Positions 41,614 to 49,589 of a DNA stretch of 64,000 nt are shown piece after piece. A program made the translations under genes and the position numbers. Source of the DNA: Bog-756 sp963778165 (GTDB taxonomy: Bacteria > Actinomycetota > Acidimicrobiia > Acidimicrobiales > RAAP-2); assembly GCA_963778165.1 (NCBI GenBank), contig CAVZTE010000004.1, forward strand, positions 434,001 through 498,000, written 5' to 3'. How positions within the stretch are numbered: the first letter of the stretch is position 1; each line of letters opens with the position of its first letter. Below the pieces are notes generated by a model. That model was not told where the DNA came from and did not search any database. It saw only the letters and a program-made list of their open reading frames with translations.

Positions 41614-43476
41614 GTGAATCTCCTTTCCTTCAGAACCGAACGCTTCCGGAACATCCTCGACTCGGGCACCATCGAGGTCGACCCCAGGGTCACCTGCCTG
41701 GTCGGGAAGAACGAATCCGGCAAGACCAACATCCTGCATGCGCTGCATGCCCTCAATCCCGCGCTCAACGACCGGGTCTTCGATCAGCAGCAGTACCCGC
41801 GCTGGCTCCAGAAAGAGCACCAGCGATCGGGGGAGTTCGGGGCGGCGACACCGATATCGGCCACCTTCGAGCTCACCGACCAGGAGGCTCAGGAGATCAA
41901 CGCCCGCTTCGGCGAAGGGGTGCTGCTGGCCAAGCAGTGGAGTTTGTCGGTTCGCTACGACAACACCCGGCACTTCACCGTCGACATCGACGAGGCCGCG
42001 GCGTGCCGGGCCTTCGAGTCCCAGTACGAGTTGGATGCCGGTGCCGACGAGCTGAGCCAACTCACCGCCCACCTCGAGCAACTCTCCACCGAGAAGGCCG
42101 TCCAGGCCGGCAAGGCCCTGAGCCGGCTCTTTCCCGAATCGGTCCTCGACTCGGTCAGCCGACACCTGTCGGCGCTCATGCCCCGGTTCTTCCACTTCGA
42201 CGAGTACAGCCAGCTGATGGGCCGGACGGACATCGAGCCCCTGCTCGAGGCCCTGCGCACCAACTCGGAGTCGGTGCTGGACGACTCCCAGCGCACCGCC
42301 CTGGCCCTGTTGAAGCTGGGCTTCGCCTCTGACGACCTGATCAACCCGGACTACGAGAAGCGCAGCGGTGAGATGGAGGCGGTGGCCGCCGACCTGACCC
42401 GCCAGGTGCAGCGGTACTGGCACCAGAACGACCACCTGCGGCTCAAGATCGACATCGAACCGACCACCGACCTCCACCCCGACGGGTCCCTGGTGCAGCT
42501 CCTCCAGCTCCGGGTGGAGGACGACCGGCACTTCTTCACCAACAACCTCGACGTCCGCTCGTCGGGCTTCCGGTGGTTCATCTCCTTTCTGGCCGCCTTC
42601 AAGGAGTTCAAGTCGGACAAGTCGGTCATCGTCCTGCTCGACGAGCCCGCCCTGGCCCTCCATGCCCGGGCCCAGCGGGACTTCCTCGACTTCATCGAGG
42701 ACACCCTGGGCGACAGCCATCAGATCGTCTACACCACCCACTCCCCGTTCATGGTGGACGCCAGCCACCTCGAGCGGGTCCGGGTGGTCGAGGACCTGGG
42801 GCCCGAAGAGGGGGCCAAGGTCACCTCCCGGCTGGTGTCCCGTGATCCCGACACCCTGTCGCCCCTCGAGGGGATACTCGGCTTCGACATCGCCCGGCAG
42901 ATCTTCGCCGGGCCGGACAATCTGGTGCTGGAGGGGATCGCCGCCTACACCTACGTCACGGTGATGTCCGAGGTCCTACGCGAGAAAGGACGCAGCCATC
43001 TCGACCCCCGGTGGCGGGTGCTACCGGCCGGAGGGGTGGGCACCATGGCCGCGGCGGTGGCCCAGCTCGGGCGGGAACTCGACGTGACCGTGGTGACCAA
43101 CGCCGGGACCAACCTCACCCAGAGACTCAACGCTTTGGTCGACCTGGACTTTCTGGAGGCCCGACGGATCGTCCCGCTGGGACTGATCACCGGCATCGAT
43201 GAAGCCGACTACGAAGACCTGTTCTTCGTGGACGACTACGTGGTCATCTACAACGCCACCTTCGGCTCGACCCTGTCCACCGACGGGCTGTCGGAGGACG
43301 AAGAGCCGATCACCGAGCGCATCCGGCGGGTGGAGGGCGACTTCAACCGCAACGACCCGGCCAGTTGGTTTCTGGCCAATCGGAAGACGGCCAGCTTCGT
43401 GCTGCGTCCGACCAGCCTCGACCGCTTCGAGCGGCTGTTCGACGTGATCAACGACACGCTGACGCCGATCAGGTAG
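41614..43476 (+). CDS. OLD-like ATPase with degenerate TOPRIM domain
   Basis: The 620-residue protein resembles overcoming-lysogenization-defect (OLD) nucleases and other AAA_15-type ABC ATPases. Walker A is GKNESGKTN at residues 31-39, a SSGFRW signature-like motif lies near residue 320, and Walker B VIVLLDEPALALHA near residue 339 is followed by the switch histidine in YTTHSPFMV. The last 190 residues look like a TOPRIM domain: LVLEG near residue 436, then DVTVVTNAGTN near residue 490 where active TOPRIM domains have an Asp-x-Asp, and DEADYEDLFF. The DxD is absent, so nuclease activity may be lost. OLD proteins often protect against phages. No helicase or second subunit is adjacent. The start is GTG. 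Confidence 0.8.
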   Translation: MNLLSFRTERFRNILDSGTIEVDPRVTCLVGKNESGKTNILHALHALNPALNDRVFDQQQYPRWLQKEHQRSGEFGAATPISATFELTDQEAQEINARFGEGVLLAKQWSLSVRYDNTRHFTVDIDEAAACRAFESQYELDAGADELSQLTAHLEQLSTEKAVQAGKALSRLFPESVLDSVSRHLSALMPRFFHFDEYSQLMGRTDIEPLLEALRTNSESVLDDSQRTALALLKLGFASDDLINPDYEKRSGEMEAVAADLTRQVQRYWHQNDHLRLKIDIEPTTDLHPDGSLVQLLQLRVEDDRHFFTNNLDVRSSGFRWFISFLAAFKEFKSDKSVIVLLDEPALALHARAQRDFLDFIEDTLGDSHQIVYTTHSPFMVDASHLERVRVVEDLGPEEGAKVTSRLVSRDPDTLSPLEGILGFDIARQIFAGPDNLVLEGIAAYTYVTVMSEVLREKGRSHLDPRWRVLPAGGVGTMAAAVAQLGRELDVTVVTNAGTNLTQRLNALVDLDFLEARRIVPLGLITGIDEADYEDLFFVDDYVVIYNATFGSTLSTDGLSEDEEPITERIRRVEGDFNRNDPASWFLANRKTASFVLRPTSLDRFERLFDVINDTLTPIR

Positions 43477-43541
43477 CCCCGCCAGGCTCCCGGCCGGGCC
43501 GCCGACGGCGGTCCGCTAGGAGAGGCTCAGTCCCGCCGACC

Positions 43542-44336
43542 TCAGCGCCGGCCGCCGCCGAAGATGCGCAGCAGGGCCAGGTACACCATGGCCGACGAGA
43601 GCACCAGCGAGAAGGCCGAGTACCACTCGGCCTCGGCGGGCAGTTGGAGAGCCTGGGCCCGATAGGCGTAGTCGAAGTCCACGAACAGGTTCATGACGGC
43701 CAGAAACAGGTACAGGACCCCGAAGATGAGCACGCCGCCCAACCCGGTCGTTCCCCATCCGGTCAGGATGGCCACCACGGCCACGGCCAGAAAGCCCAGG
43801 GAGGCCACCATGGTGGTCTGGATGAACCGATGGCCCACCCGGACCAGGCCGGTACGGAAGAAGAACCACACCCCCACCACCACGGCCAGGGTCCCCACCA
43901 CGGCCAGGGTCACCACGTGTTGGCCCTGGTCGGCGTAGAAGCGCGAGATCATGCCGAGGAGCGCTCCTTCGCACACCGCGAACACGGGGGCCAGCACCTT
44001 GGCGTGCTGGGGCCGGAACGAGGCCCACAGCCCCGCCCCGAAGGCCACGATCAGCAGCGGCCACACCAGACCCACCGGGAGGCTGGCGGCGTAGGCCAAG
44101 CCGCCGCACACCAGGCCCACGGCCCCGAGGAGGCCGGCCTTGTTGAAGGCCCCCTCGGCGGTGAACGTCCTGGTGGCGGAGGGCACCACCGGCCCGGACG
44201 GGCCGGCCGGGGCCGGATGGTCCAACACCGCGGTCGAGCCTCCAGGCCCGCCGGTGCTGGGTGGTCCGTAGGCCTGCACCATGCGCTGGTAGTTCGACGA
44301 TGACCCGAATGATCCCCGGTTGGCCTGTGCTGCCAT
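43542..44336 (-). CDS. Bax inhibitor-1/YccA-family membrane protein
   Basis: The 264-residue protein has about seven transmembrane segments after a Gly/Pro/Gln-rich cytosolic N-terminus of about 70 residues. The last helices with FVDFDYAYRAQALQLPAEAEWYSAF (read in parts) and SAMVYLALLRIFG match the BI-1/YccA family; bacterial members are linked to membrane protease control or ion leak, with no defined role in actinobacteria. ATG 44336 is preceded by AAGGA; the frame extends to 44453 without support. It converges on the ATPase gene, 65 bp away. Confidence 0.9.
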   Translation of the reverse strand: MAAQANRGSFGSSSNYQRMVQAYGPPSTGGPGGSTAVLDHPAPAGPSGPVVPSATRTFTAEGAFNKAGLLGAVGLVCGGLAYAASLPVGLVWPLLIVAFGAGLWASFRPQHAKVLAPVFAVCEGALLGMISRFYADQGQHVVTLAVVGTLAVVVGVWFFFRTGLVRVGHRFIQTTMVASLGFLAVAVVAILTGWGTTGLGGVLIFGVLYLFLAVMNLFVDFDYAYRAQALQLPAEAEWYSAFSLVLSSAMVYLALLRIFGGGRR

Positions 44337-44500
44337 GATTCCTTGTCTCCTGTCCTGCGGGGACCTTCCGGCCACCGCTCCCCGTGCTCCGCCCAGGTGG
44401 GGCGGCCTGTCCGGGGCCTTGTCCTCACACCATTCTGCCGCCTCGGCCCTCATGTCGTGCCGCGGGTCGCTCCCGGCCCCCGGATCAGGGCTCAGGTCGA

Positions 44501-44544
44501 CCGGTCAGGCGGGTTCGGGCGGGCCGGTCAGGCCGGTTCGGGCG
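44501..44544. repeat. Near-perfect 21-bp tandem duplication at the 3' end of the MarR gene
   Basis: CCGGTCAGGCGGGTTCGGGCG at 44501-44521 repeats at 44524-44544 with a single mismatch. The second copy encodes the end of the MarR protein, and the first lies just past the stop, so it looks like a local slippage duplication of the gene end. Confidence 0.55.
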
Positions 44545-45064
44545 CGGCCACCGTCGTCGGATCCGGCTGCTCCATGGAGACCAGCAGGGTCCGGAGGTCC
44601 TTGCTCAACCGCTCCAAAAAGGCCCGGTCCAGGCCGGAGAAGATCTGCTTCTCGGACTCGTTCTTGGTGGCCACCACCTCGTTGGCCTGCTTCAGGCCCT
44701 CGGGGGTCAGTGACACCAGCACCTGGCGCCGGTCGTCGGGATCCACCTCCCGCTTGACCCAGCCCCGGCCCTCCAGCCGTCCCACCCGGTTGGTGATGGC
44801 CCCCGAGGTGACCCCGCTCTCCCGTTGCAGCTCACCGGCGCTGCGCCGGTACCCGGGGGCCCGCAGCAGTGACATCAGCACCTCGATCTCCCAGAACTCG
44901 TCCACCCCGGTGGCCAGGTTGGACCGCACCGCCCGTTCCAGGTGCATGGACGCCCGGCGGATCCGCATGGCCAGGCTCTTGGCCGTGACGTCGAGGTCGG
45001 GATTCTCCCGGTGCCAGAACTCGACGATGTCGTCCACCTCGTCGCGCCGGTCCCCGGATTCCAT
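44528..45064 (-). CDS. MarR-family transcriptional regulator
   Basis: The 178-residue protein has the MarR winged helix: EFWEIEVLMSLLRAPGYRRS, SAGELQRESGVTSGAITNRV (recognition helix region) and the wing REVDPDDRRQVLVSLTPEG near residue 112. It is divergent from a DHA2 MFS exporter with a 106-bp intergenic region holding two palindromes, the classical arrangement for a drug-responsive repressor of an efflux pump. I chose ATG 45064 to begin MESGDRRDEV; the frame is open to 45121, over the operator. The inducing ligand is unknown. Confidence 0.9.
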   Translation of the reverse strand: MESGDRRDEVDDIVEFWHRENPDLDVTAKSLAMRIRRASMHLERAVRSNLATGVDEFWEIEVLMSLLRAPGYRRSAGELQRESGVTSGAITNRVGRLEGRGWVKREVDPDDRRQVLVSLTPEGLKQANEVVATKNESEKQIFSGLDRAFLERLSKDLRTLLVSMEQPDPTTVAAPEPA

Positions 45065-45082
45065 GGAATAAACCGTACTTCC

Positions 45083-45094
45083 TTCAACGTTGAA
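45083..45094. promoter_or_regulatory. Palindrome TTCAACGTTGAA in MarR/MFS promoter region
   Basis: This is a perfect 12-bp palindrome with no spacer, 18 bp upstream of the MarR ATG. It is a good candidate site for the MarR dimer, or for autoregulation. It differs from the second palindrome at 45121-45140. Confidence 0.5.
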
Positions 45095-45120
45095 ACACTT
45101 GACCGACACTTTAAGGTCCA

Positions 45121-45140
45121 ATATCTTAGTGTTAAGAGAT
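45121..45140. promoter_or_regulatory. MarR-type operator ATATCTTA/TAAGAGAT upstream of the MFS gene
   Basis: TCTTA at 45124-45128 and TAAGA at 45133-45137 are reverse complements around GTGT, and the flanks extend the symmetry to an imperfect 20-bp palindrome. TCTTA-N4-TAAGA-type sites are common for MarR repressors of efflux genes. It lies 31 bp before the MFS ATG, where it could block transcription. Confidence 0.6.
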
Positions 45141-45170
45141 TAGACCGGCGGCGGACAAGGAGGTCCCCCC

Positions 45171-46679
45171 ATGGACGCAATCACCGCACGCTTCCGAACC
45201 ATCCCGACCTGGGCCGTGCTGGCCATCTGCTGCGCCGCCCAGTTCATGGTGGTGCTGGACGTGGCCATCGTCAACGTGGCCCTTCCCCAGATGCGGGTCA
45301 GCCTCGGGCTGTCCGTGGTCGGGGAGCAGTGGGTGGTCAACGCCTACACCCTGACCTTCGCCGGCTTCCTGATGCTGGGCGGGCGGGCCGCCGACCTGTT
45401 CGGCCGCCGCCGCATCTTCATCATCGGGCTCACCGTGTTCACGGTGTGCAGCCTGTTGGGCGGGCTGGCCCAGAACGGGGCCTGGCTGATCGCGGCCCGG
45501 GCGGCCCAGGGGCTGGGCGGCGCCATTCTGGCCCCGGCCACCCTCAGCATCCTGGTGACCTCGTTCACCGACCCCGGCGAGCGCCGCAAGGCCCTCGGGG
45601 CGTGGTCGGCCACCGCAGCCAGCGGGGCCGCCGTCGGCGTGCTGGCCGGTGGGATCCTGACCAGCTACCTGGGCTGGCGGTGGGTGCTCTTCGTGAACGT
45701 GCCCATCGGCATCGTGCTGCTGGCCGGAGCCTGGGTGGCCCTCCCCCGGAACGAGGAGCGGGGTCCCCGCAAGGCCCTCGACCTGACCGGGGCGGCCACG
45801 GTGACGGCCGGGTTGGCCGTGCTGGTCTACGGCATCGTCAGCACCGACGTCCACCCGTGGGGCTCGTCGCGGACCATCGTGACCCTGGCCATCGGCCTCT
45901 TCCTGTTGGCGGTGTTCGCCGTGACCGAGGCCCGCTTCGCCAAGGACCCGCTGATCCCCCTGTCCATCTTCAAGCGCCGGAGCATCTCGGTGGCCAACGG
46001 CATCGCCGTGACCATGGGGGCGGCCATCTTCGGCACCTACTTCTTCTTGTCCCTGTTCCTCCAGGACGTGGACGGCTACAGCGCGCTCCGGACCGGGATG
46101 GCGTTCCTACCGGTGGGCCTGTTCACCTTGGGCGGCGCCCTCATCGGCTCGCGGTTGGTCCAGTACATCGGGCCCCGCAACCAACTGATGCTGGGCCCGG
46201 GCCTCGGGGCCATCGGGCTGCTGTGGCTGTCGCAGGTGCAGGCCGGGGGCGGGTACTTCGCCCAGGTCTTCGGACCGGTCATCCTCATCGGCGTGGGCCT
46301 CGGGATGTCCTTCGTGCCCATGACCCTGGCCGCCACCAACGGCGTCCCGGTCCACGAGGCGGGGCTGGCCTCGGGGCTGATCAACACCACCCGGCAGATG
46401 GGCGGGGCGCTGGGTCTGGCCATCATGGCCACGGTGGCCTCCAGCATCGCCGCCGATCACCTGCACGGGCCGGGGCACCACTCGGTCGGTGACGCTCTGA
46501 CCTCGGGGTACCGGGTGGCCTTTCTCATGGCCGGCGTCGGACTGCTGATCGGTGTGGGCCTGGCCACGTTGCTCCCCAAGTTCAAGGCCCCGACCCCGCC
46601 GGTGGAGGCGGAGCTGCACGCCGTGGAGGACGAGATCGAAAAGGACCAGGCCGGGGGGCTGGTGGTGGTGGAGCTGTGA
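45171..46679 (+). CDS. MFS multidrug exporter, DHA2 (EmrB/QacA) family
   Basis: The 502-residue protein has 14 predicted membrane helices. Signature motifs are VVLDVAIVNVALPQMRVSL in helix 1, GGRAADLFGRRRIFIIG in the first loop (motif A), GAAVGVLAGGIL in helix 5 (antiporter motif C-like) and GLASGLINTTRQMGGALG late. It exports drugs in exchange for protons. The ATG follows GGAGG at a good distance. MarR next door and its operators should control it. The C-terminal 40 residues are acidic and cytosolic. Unlike the related pump at 31674 it is intact. Confidence 0.93.
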   Translation: MDAITARFRTIPTWAVLAICCAAQFMVVLDVAIVNVALPQMRVSLGLSVVGEQWVVNAYTLTFAGFLMLGGRAADLFGRRRIFIIGLTVFTVCSLLGGLAQNGAWLIAARAAQGLGGAILAPATLSILVTSFTDPGERRKALGAWSATAASGAAVGVLAGGILTSYLGWRWVLFVNVPIGIVLLAGAWVALPRNEERGPRKALDLTGAATVTAGLAVLVYGIVSTDVHPWGSSRTIVTLAIGLFLLAVFAVTEARFAKDPLIPLSIFKRRSISVANGIAVTMGAAIFGTYFFLSLFLQDVDGYSALRTGMAFLPVGLFTLGGALIGSRLVQYIGPRNQLMLGPGLGAIGLLWLSQVQAGGGYFAQVFGPVILIGVGLGMSFVPMTLAATNGVPVHEAGLASGLINTTRQMGGALGLAIMATVASSIAADHLHGPGHHSVGDALTSGYRVAFLMAGVGLLIGVGLATLLPKFKAPTPPVEAELHAVEDEIEKDQAGGLVVVEL

Positions 46680-46765
46680 CCGCCACCGGGTGAGTCTCCG
46701 GGGTGTCGGGGTGGCCGCTGCCGCCTCTATGGCGCCGGCAGCCCGGAGCACCGCCTCGATACACC

Positions 46766-46802
46766 CCTCATCTATGTTGTCAGCCAGGCCCGAGGGATGA
46801 GG
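46766..46802 (+). promoter_or_regulatory. mRNA hairpin that may hide the ribosome site of the methyltransferase gene
   Basis: CCTCATC at 46766-46772 is fully complementary to GATGAGG at 46796-46802 across a 23-base loop. The second arm contains the only ribosome-binding-like GAGG before the TTG start at 46810. Folding would therefore reduce translation of the methyltransferase and, by coupling, its partner. Confidence 0.35.
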
Positions 46803-46809
46803 TTTCGAG

Positions 46810-47772
46810 TTGACCAACAAGCAGGTGAAGGCCCCGAGGCCGGCGGCAGCCCGGCGACGCGGGACCACCAAGACCTCGGCCTTCGGCGTCTCCAAACGTG
46901 AGGGGCACGACGCCTCGGACTTCTACGGCCGGTTCGCCCCTCTCCGCCAGGACTCGAGCGGGATGCCGGCCGCTCCGGTCACCGTGGACAAGCTGGTGGT
47001 CGGGGACTCCCGCAACATGAAGGTGGTCAACGACGACTCGGTGGCCCTGGTGGTCACCTCGCCGCCCTACTACGCGGGCAAGGAGTACGAGACCGAGCTG
47101 GGCCGGGGCGGTGTCCCCTCCAGCTACGTCGACTACCTGATCATGCTCCGCGACGTCTTCGCCGAGTGCTGGCGGGTGCTGGAGCCGGGCGGGCGGATCG
47201 CCGTCAACGTGGCCAACCTGGGGCGCAAGCCGTACCGCTCGCTCAGTGCCGACGTGACCCGCATCCTCCAGGACGATCTGGGCTTTTTGATCCGCGGGGA
47301 GATCCTGTGGGTCAAGGCCGAGGGGGCGTCGGGGTCGTGCGCCTGGGGCTCCTACATGTCGGCCGCCAACCCGGTGCTGCGCGACGTGAGCGAGCGGGTG
47401 GTCGTCGCCAGCAAGCTCCGCTTGGACCGGGCCATCGACCGCAAGCAGCGCCAGCAGCTGGGGATGCCCCACGAGAACACCATCACCAAGGACGAGTTCC
47501 ACGAGGCCACCCTGGACACCTGGCGGATCCGCCCCGAGTCGGCCAAGCGGGTGGGCCACCCGGCCCCGTTCCCGGTGGACCTGCCCCGCCGCCTCATCGA
47601 GCTGTACTCCTACCGGGATGACCTGATCCTCGACCCCTTCGTGGGGGCGGGCACCACGGCGGTGGCGGCGGTCAGGACCGGACGCCACTACGTCGGCTAC
47701 GACACCGACCGCACCTACATCTCGCTCAGCCGGGCCCGGATCAAGAGCCAAGTGGCCGACCCGGACAGCTGA
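46810..47772 (+). CDS. DNA methyltransferase, N4-cytosine/N6-adenine type (beta class)
   Basis: The 320-residue protein has the catalytic motif IV TSPPYYAGKEYE near residue 83 before the SAM-binding motif I DPFVGAGTTAVAA near residue 275, the order that defines class beta amino-methyltransferases. RIAVNVANLGRKP and RHYVGYDTDRTYISLSR are the intervening and following family stretches. The first 50 residues are Lys/Arg-rich, perhaps for DNA contact. The start TTG is preceded by GAGG in a possible hairpin. A GTG start one base after its stop begins the next gene, so the two form an operon, probably a restriction-modification pair. Target sequence unknown. Confidence 0.92.
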   Translation: MTNKQVKAPRPAAARRRGTTKTSAFGVSKREGHDASDFYGRFAPLRQDSSGMPAAPVTVDKLVVGDSRNMKVVNDDSVALVVTSPPYYAGKEYETELGRGGVPSSYVDYLIMLRDVFAECWRVLEPGGRIAVNVANLGRKPYRSLSADVTRILQDDLGFLIRGEILWVKAEGASGSCAWGSYMSAANPVLRDVSERVVVASKLRLDRAIDRKQRQQLGMPHENTITKDEFHEATLDTWRIRPESAKRVGHPAPFPVDLPRRLIELYSYRDDLILDPFVGAGTTAVAAVRTGRHYVGYDTDRTYISLSRARIKSQVADPDS

Positions 47773-47773
47773 C

Positions 47774-48775
47774 GTGAGCCGGCCCCTCACGCTGATCACC
47801 GAGATCGGCACGGGCCTGGGGATGATCCCGGACCTGGAGTTGGCCACCGCCTTCGACGCCGGCCCTCCGGACGTGCTGGTGGGCGTGGATCATGAGGTCT
47901 GGGCCAGCCTGTCGGCGTGGTGGTGGGGCGGTGAGTACCGCCGGCCGTTCGCCGACGCCTTCGAGGACGGCCGCCACTTCTACCGGTCCGCCCTGGGGCT
48001 CCGCTACCGGGCCCCCCTCACGGTGGAGTGGCGGGGACCGCTCAAGCCTCCCGAGGACGATCCCCTACCGGCCGACCTCCGGATCGACGGGGTGTTCGCG
48101 GTCAGTTGCAAGAACCTCTCGAAGGTCCTCTCCAATCCCTCGCCGGCCGCCCTGTTCCACTCGGCCCTGCGCCAACCCGAGCTCGGCGGTCGTGACTGGT
48201 ACGACGAGATCGCCCCGGTGGAGTTGGGCAACCTGTACCGGGCCGCCATCGAGCACCTCGACCTCACCGGCTTCCCGCCACTGCCATCTGGGCTGAGCCG
48301 GGGCCAACGGGCCGTCCTCAAGGGGCAGTTGGCCCGCAAGTGGCCTCCCGCTCTGGAGGCCGAAGTGGCCGAGTGGGTGACGGCGGTGAGCACCCGGAGT
48401 GCCGCCCTGTTGCAGCAGACCCTGGCCACCAAGCGGGACCGCGAGCGCTTCTACTGGCGACTGCTGCGCATCCACAGCGCGCCGTACTTCATCCTCGGCC
48501 GCCAACCCTCGGGGCCGACCCGGCTACGGGTCCTGACCCCGTGGGACCTTCGGCGACGGTTCTCCTTCGAAGGACTGGAGATCGCACCGGCCGCGGCCGG
48601 CCAACCCCAGATCCAGTGGACGGCTTCGTTTCGGGACCTGGCTACCGGTGCCAGCCGGGAGACGGCGGGGCACGTGGAGATCCGATGGAGCCACGGACGG
48701 TTCTGCGGAGCGCCGGAGTCGAAGATCTATCTCGACACCCCGCACGACCGGGCGGTCGGGTACCTCCCGATCTGA
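47774..48775 (+). CDS. Uncharacterised partner of the DNA methyltransferase, candidate restriction endonuclease
   Basis: I do not recognise this 333-residue protein. It lies one base after the methyltransferase stop, the usual place for a cognate type II endonuclease. A stretch near residue 101, PADLRIDGVFAVSCKNLSKV, has an acidic residue, a hydrophobic strand and a lysine spaced somewhat like a PD-(D/E)xK nuclease core, with Ser in place of the usual acidic residue before Lys; the match is weak. Further on are QLARKWPPALEAEVAEWV and a C-terminal ESKIYLDTPHDRAVGYLPI. There are no membrane segments or signal peptide. Alternative readings are a DNA-binding specificity or immunity protein. Confidence 0.6.
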   Translation: MSRPLTLITEIGTGLGMIPDLELATAFDAGPPDVLVGVDHEVWASLSAWWWGGEYRRPFADAFEDGRHFYRSALGLRYRAPLTVEWRGPLKPPEDDPLPADLRIDGVFAVSCKNLSKVLSNPSPAALFHSALRQPELGGRDWYDEIAPVELGNLYRAAIEHLDLTGFPPLPSGLSRGQRAVLKGQLARKWPPALEAEVAEWVTAVSTRSAALLQQTLATKRDRERFYWRLLRIHSAPYFILGRQPSGPTRLRVLTPWDLRRRFSFEGLEIAPAAAGQPQIQWTASFRDLATGASRETAGHVEIRWSHGRFCGAPESKIYLDTPHDRAVGYLPI

Positions 48776-48902
48776 CCGATCGCACCGCCACCTGACCATA
48801 CCGATGGGTAACTTACCGGTGGGTCATCCGGACCGGCTCCCACCGGCGCCGTGCCGCTGTAACGCATCAGCGCGGTTGCCTCGTTGCCACAGGTGACCAA
48901 CG

Positions 48903-48924
48903 GGTGAAGTCGGATGGCTTCACC
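48903..48924 (+). promoter_or_regulatory. Stem-loop in the leader of the secreted-protein gene
   Basis: GGTGAAG at 48903-48909 pairs with CTTCACC at 48918-48924 around an 8-base loop, ending 23 bp before the ATG at 48948. It sits between the possible restriction gene and the secreted protein, so it could be a terminator of the former or a leader hairpin of the latter. Confidence 0.4.
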
Positions 48925-48947
48925 TTGTAGACCCAAGGGGGAATTAC

Positions 48948-49442
48948 ATGCGTCGTCATCTAGCCACCCGCCTCGTGCTCTGTGCGGCTTTCGCCGGAGG
49001 TGCGTCTCTGGCCGCAGTGGCCGTTCCGGGGGGCATCGCCAGCGCCACCACAGCCAAGACCTTGAGCTGCACCACCCTCACCGGCGGTGAATCCACCCAG
49101 AGCATCTCCGGGTGCACCGGAAGCGGTAGCAGCCAGACCGGAAGCAAGGGTACGTCCAAGGTCGTCAACAACATCTCGAAGAAGTCCGGCACGGCCACCA
49201 TCACGTGGACCTCGACCAAGAAGACCTCGATCGAGAGCTACACCTACACCGAGGACACGGGCACGAAGAACACCTGTGCGGCGAAGACGGGCTACACCAA
49301 GGTCGCCATGGCTGTCGAAAAGGGCACGGTCACCGGAGGCACGGCCACCTCGCTCAAGGGTGGAGCGGTCAGCGGAACCGTCTGCGCCTACAAGAAGGGC
49401 ACAACCATCGCCGTCTTCAACAAGGGCCCGCAGAAGCTGTAG
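48948..49442 (+). CDS. Small secreted protein of unknown function
   Basis: The 164-residue protein begins with a basic stretch and hydrophobic core (MRRHLATRLVLCAAFAGGAS) and likely signal-peptidase site near ASAT at about residue 33, so it is exported. The mature part is Thr/Ser/Gly/Lys-rich with four cysteines (SCTT, SGCTG, NTCAA, VCAY) that may form two disulfides. The composition predicts beta strands. No family is recognised. AAGGGGG precedes the ATG, and a strong terminator-like hairpin follows the stop, so it is likely a single-gene transcript. Confidence 0.75.
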   Translation: MRRHLATRLVLCAAFAGGASLAAVAVPGGIASATTAKTLSCTTLTGGESTQSISGCTGSGSSQTGSKGTSKVVNNISKKSGTATITWTSTKKTSIESYTYTEDTGTKNTCAAKTGYTKVAMAVEKGTVTGGTATSLKGGAVSGTVCAYKKGTTIAVFNKGPQKL

Positions 49443-49473
49443 GTAATCCCTTTCCGTCTCGACGGAAGTCGAT

Positions 49474-49505
49474 AGAACGCCCCCGGCTCCGGCCGGGGGC
49501 GTTCT
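49474..49505 (+). terminator. Strong GC-rich terminator-like hairpin
   Basis: A 13-bp perfect stem (arms 49474-49486 and 49493-49505, AGAACGCCCCCGG and its complement) closes a 6-base loop, 31 bp after the stop of the secreted-protein gene. There is no long U-run after it, which is usual for high-GC actinobacterial terminators. Confidence 0.75.
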
Positions 49506-49589
49506 GCGTGCCAGGGCTATCCACACTCGTCCTACCGGACAGCCACCGTCCCTGATCGACCGGGAGCCGGCGGCCAGCTACCGGTACCA

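Noticed and set aside
44337..44527. Possible gene between Bax-inhibitor and MarR genes
   Set aside because: Only short frames without ribosome sites; the stretch holds the partial duplication of the MarR end and likely promoter sequence.
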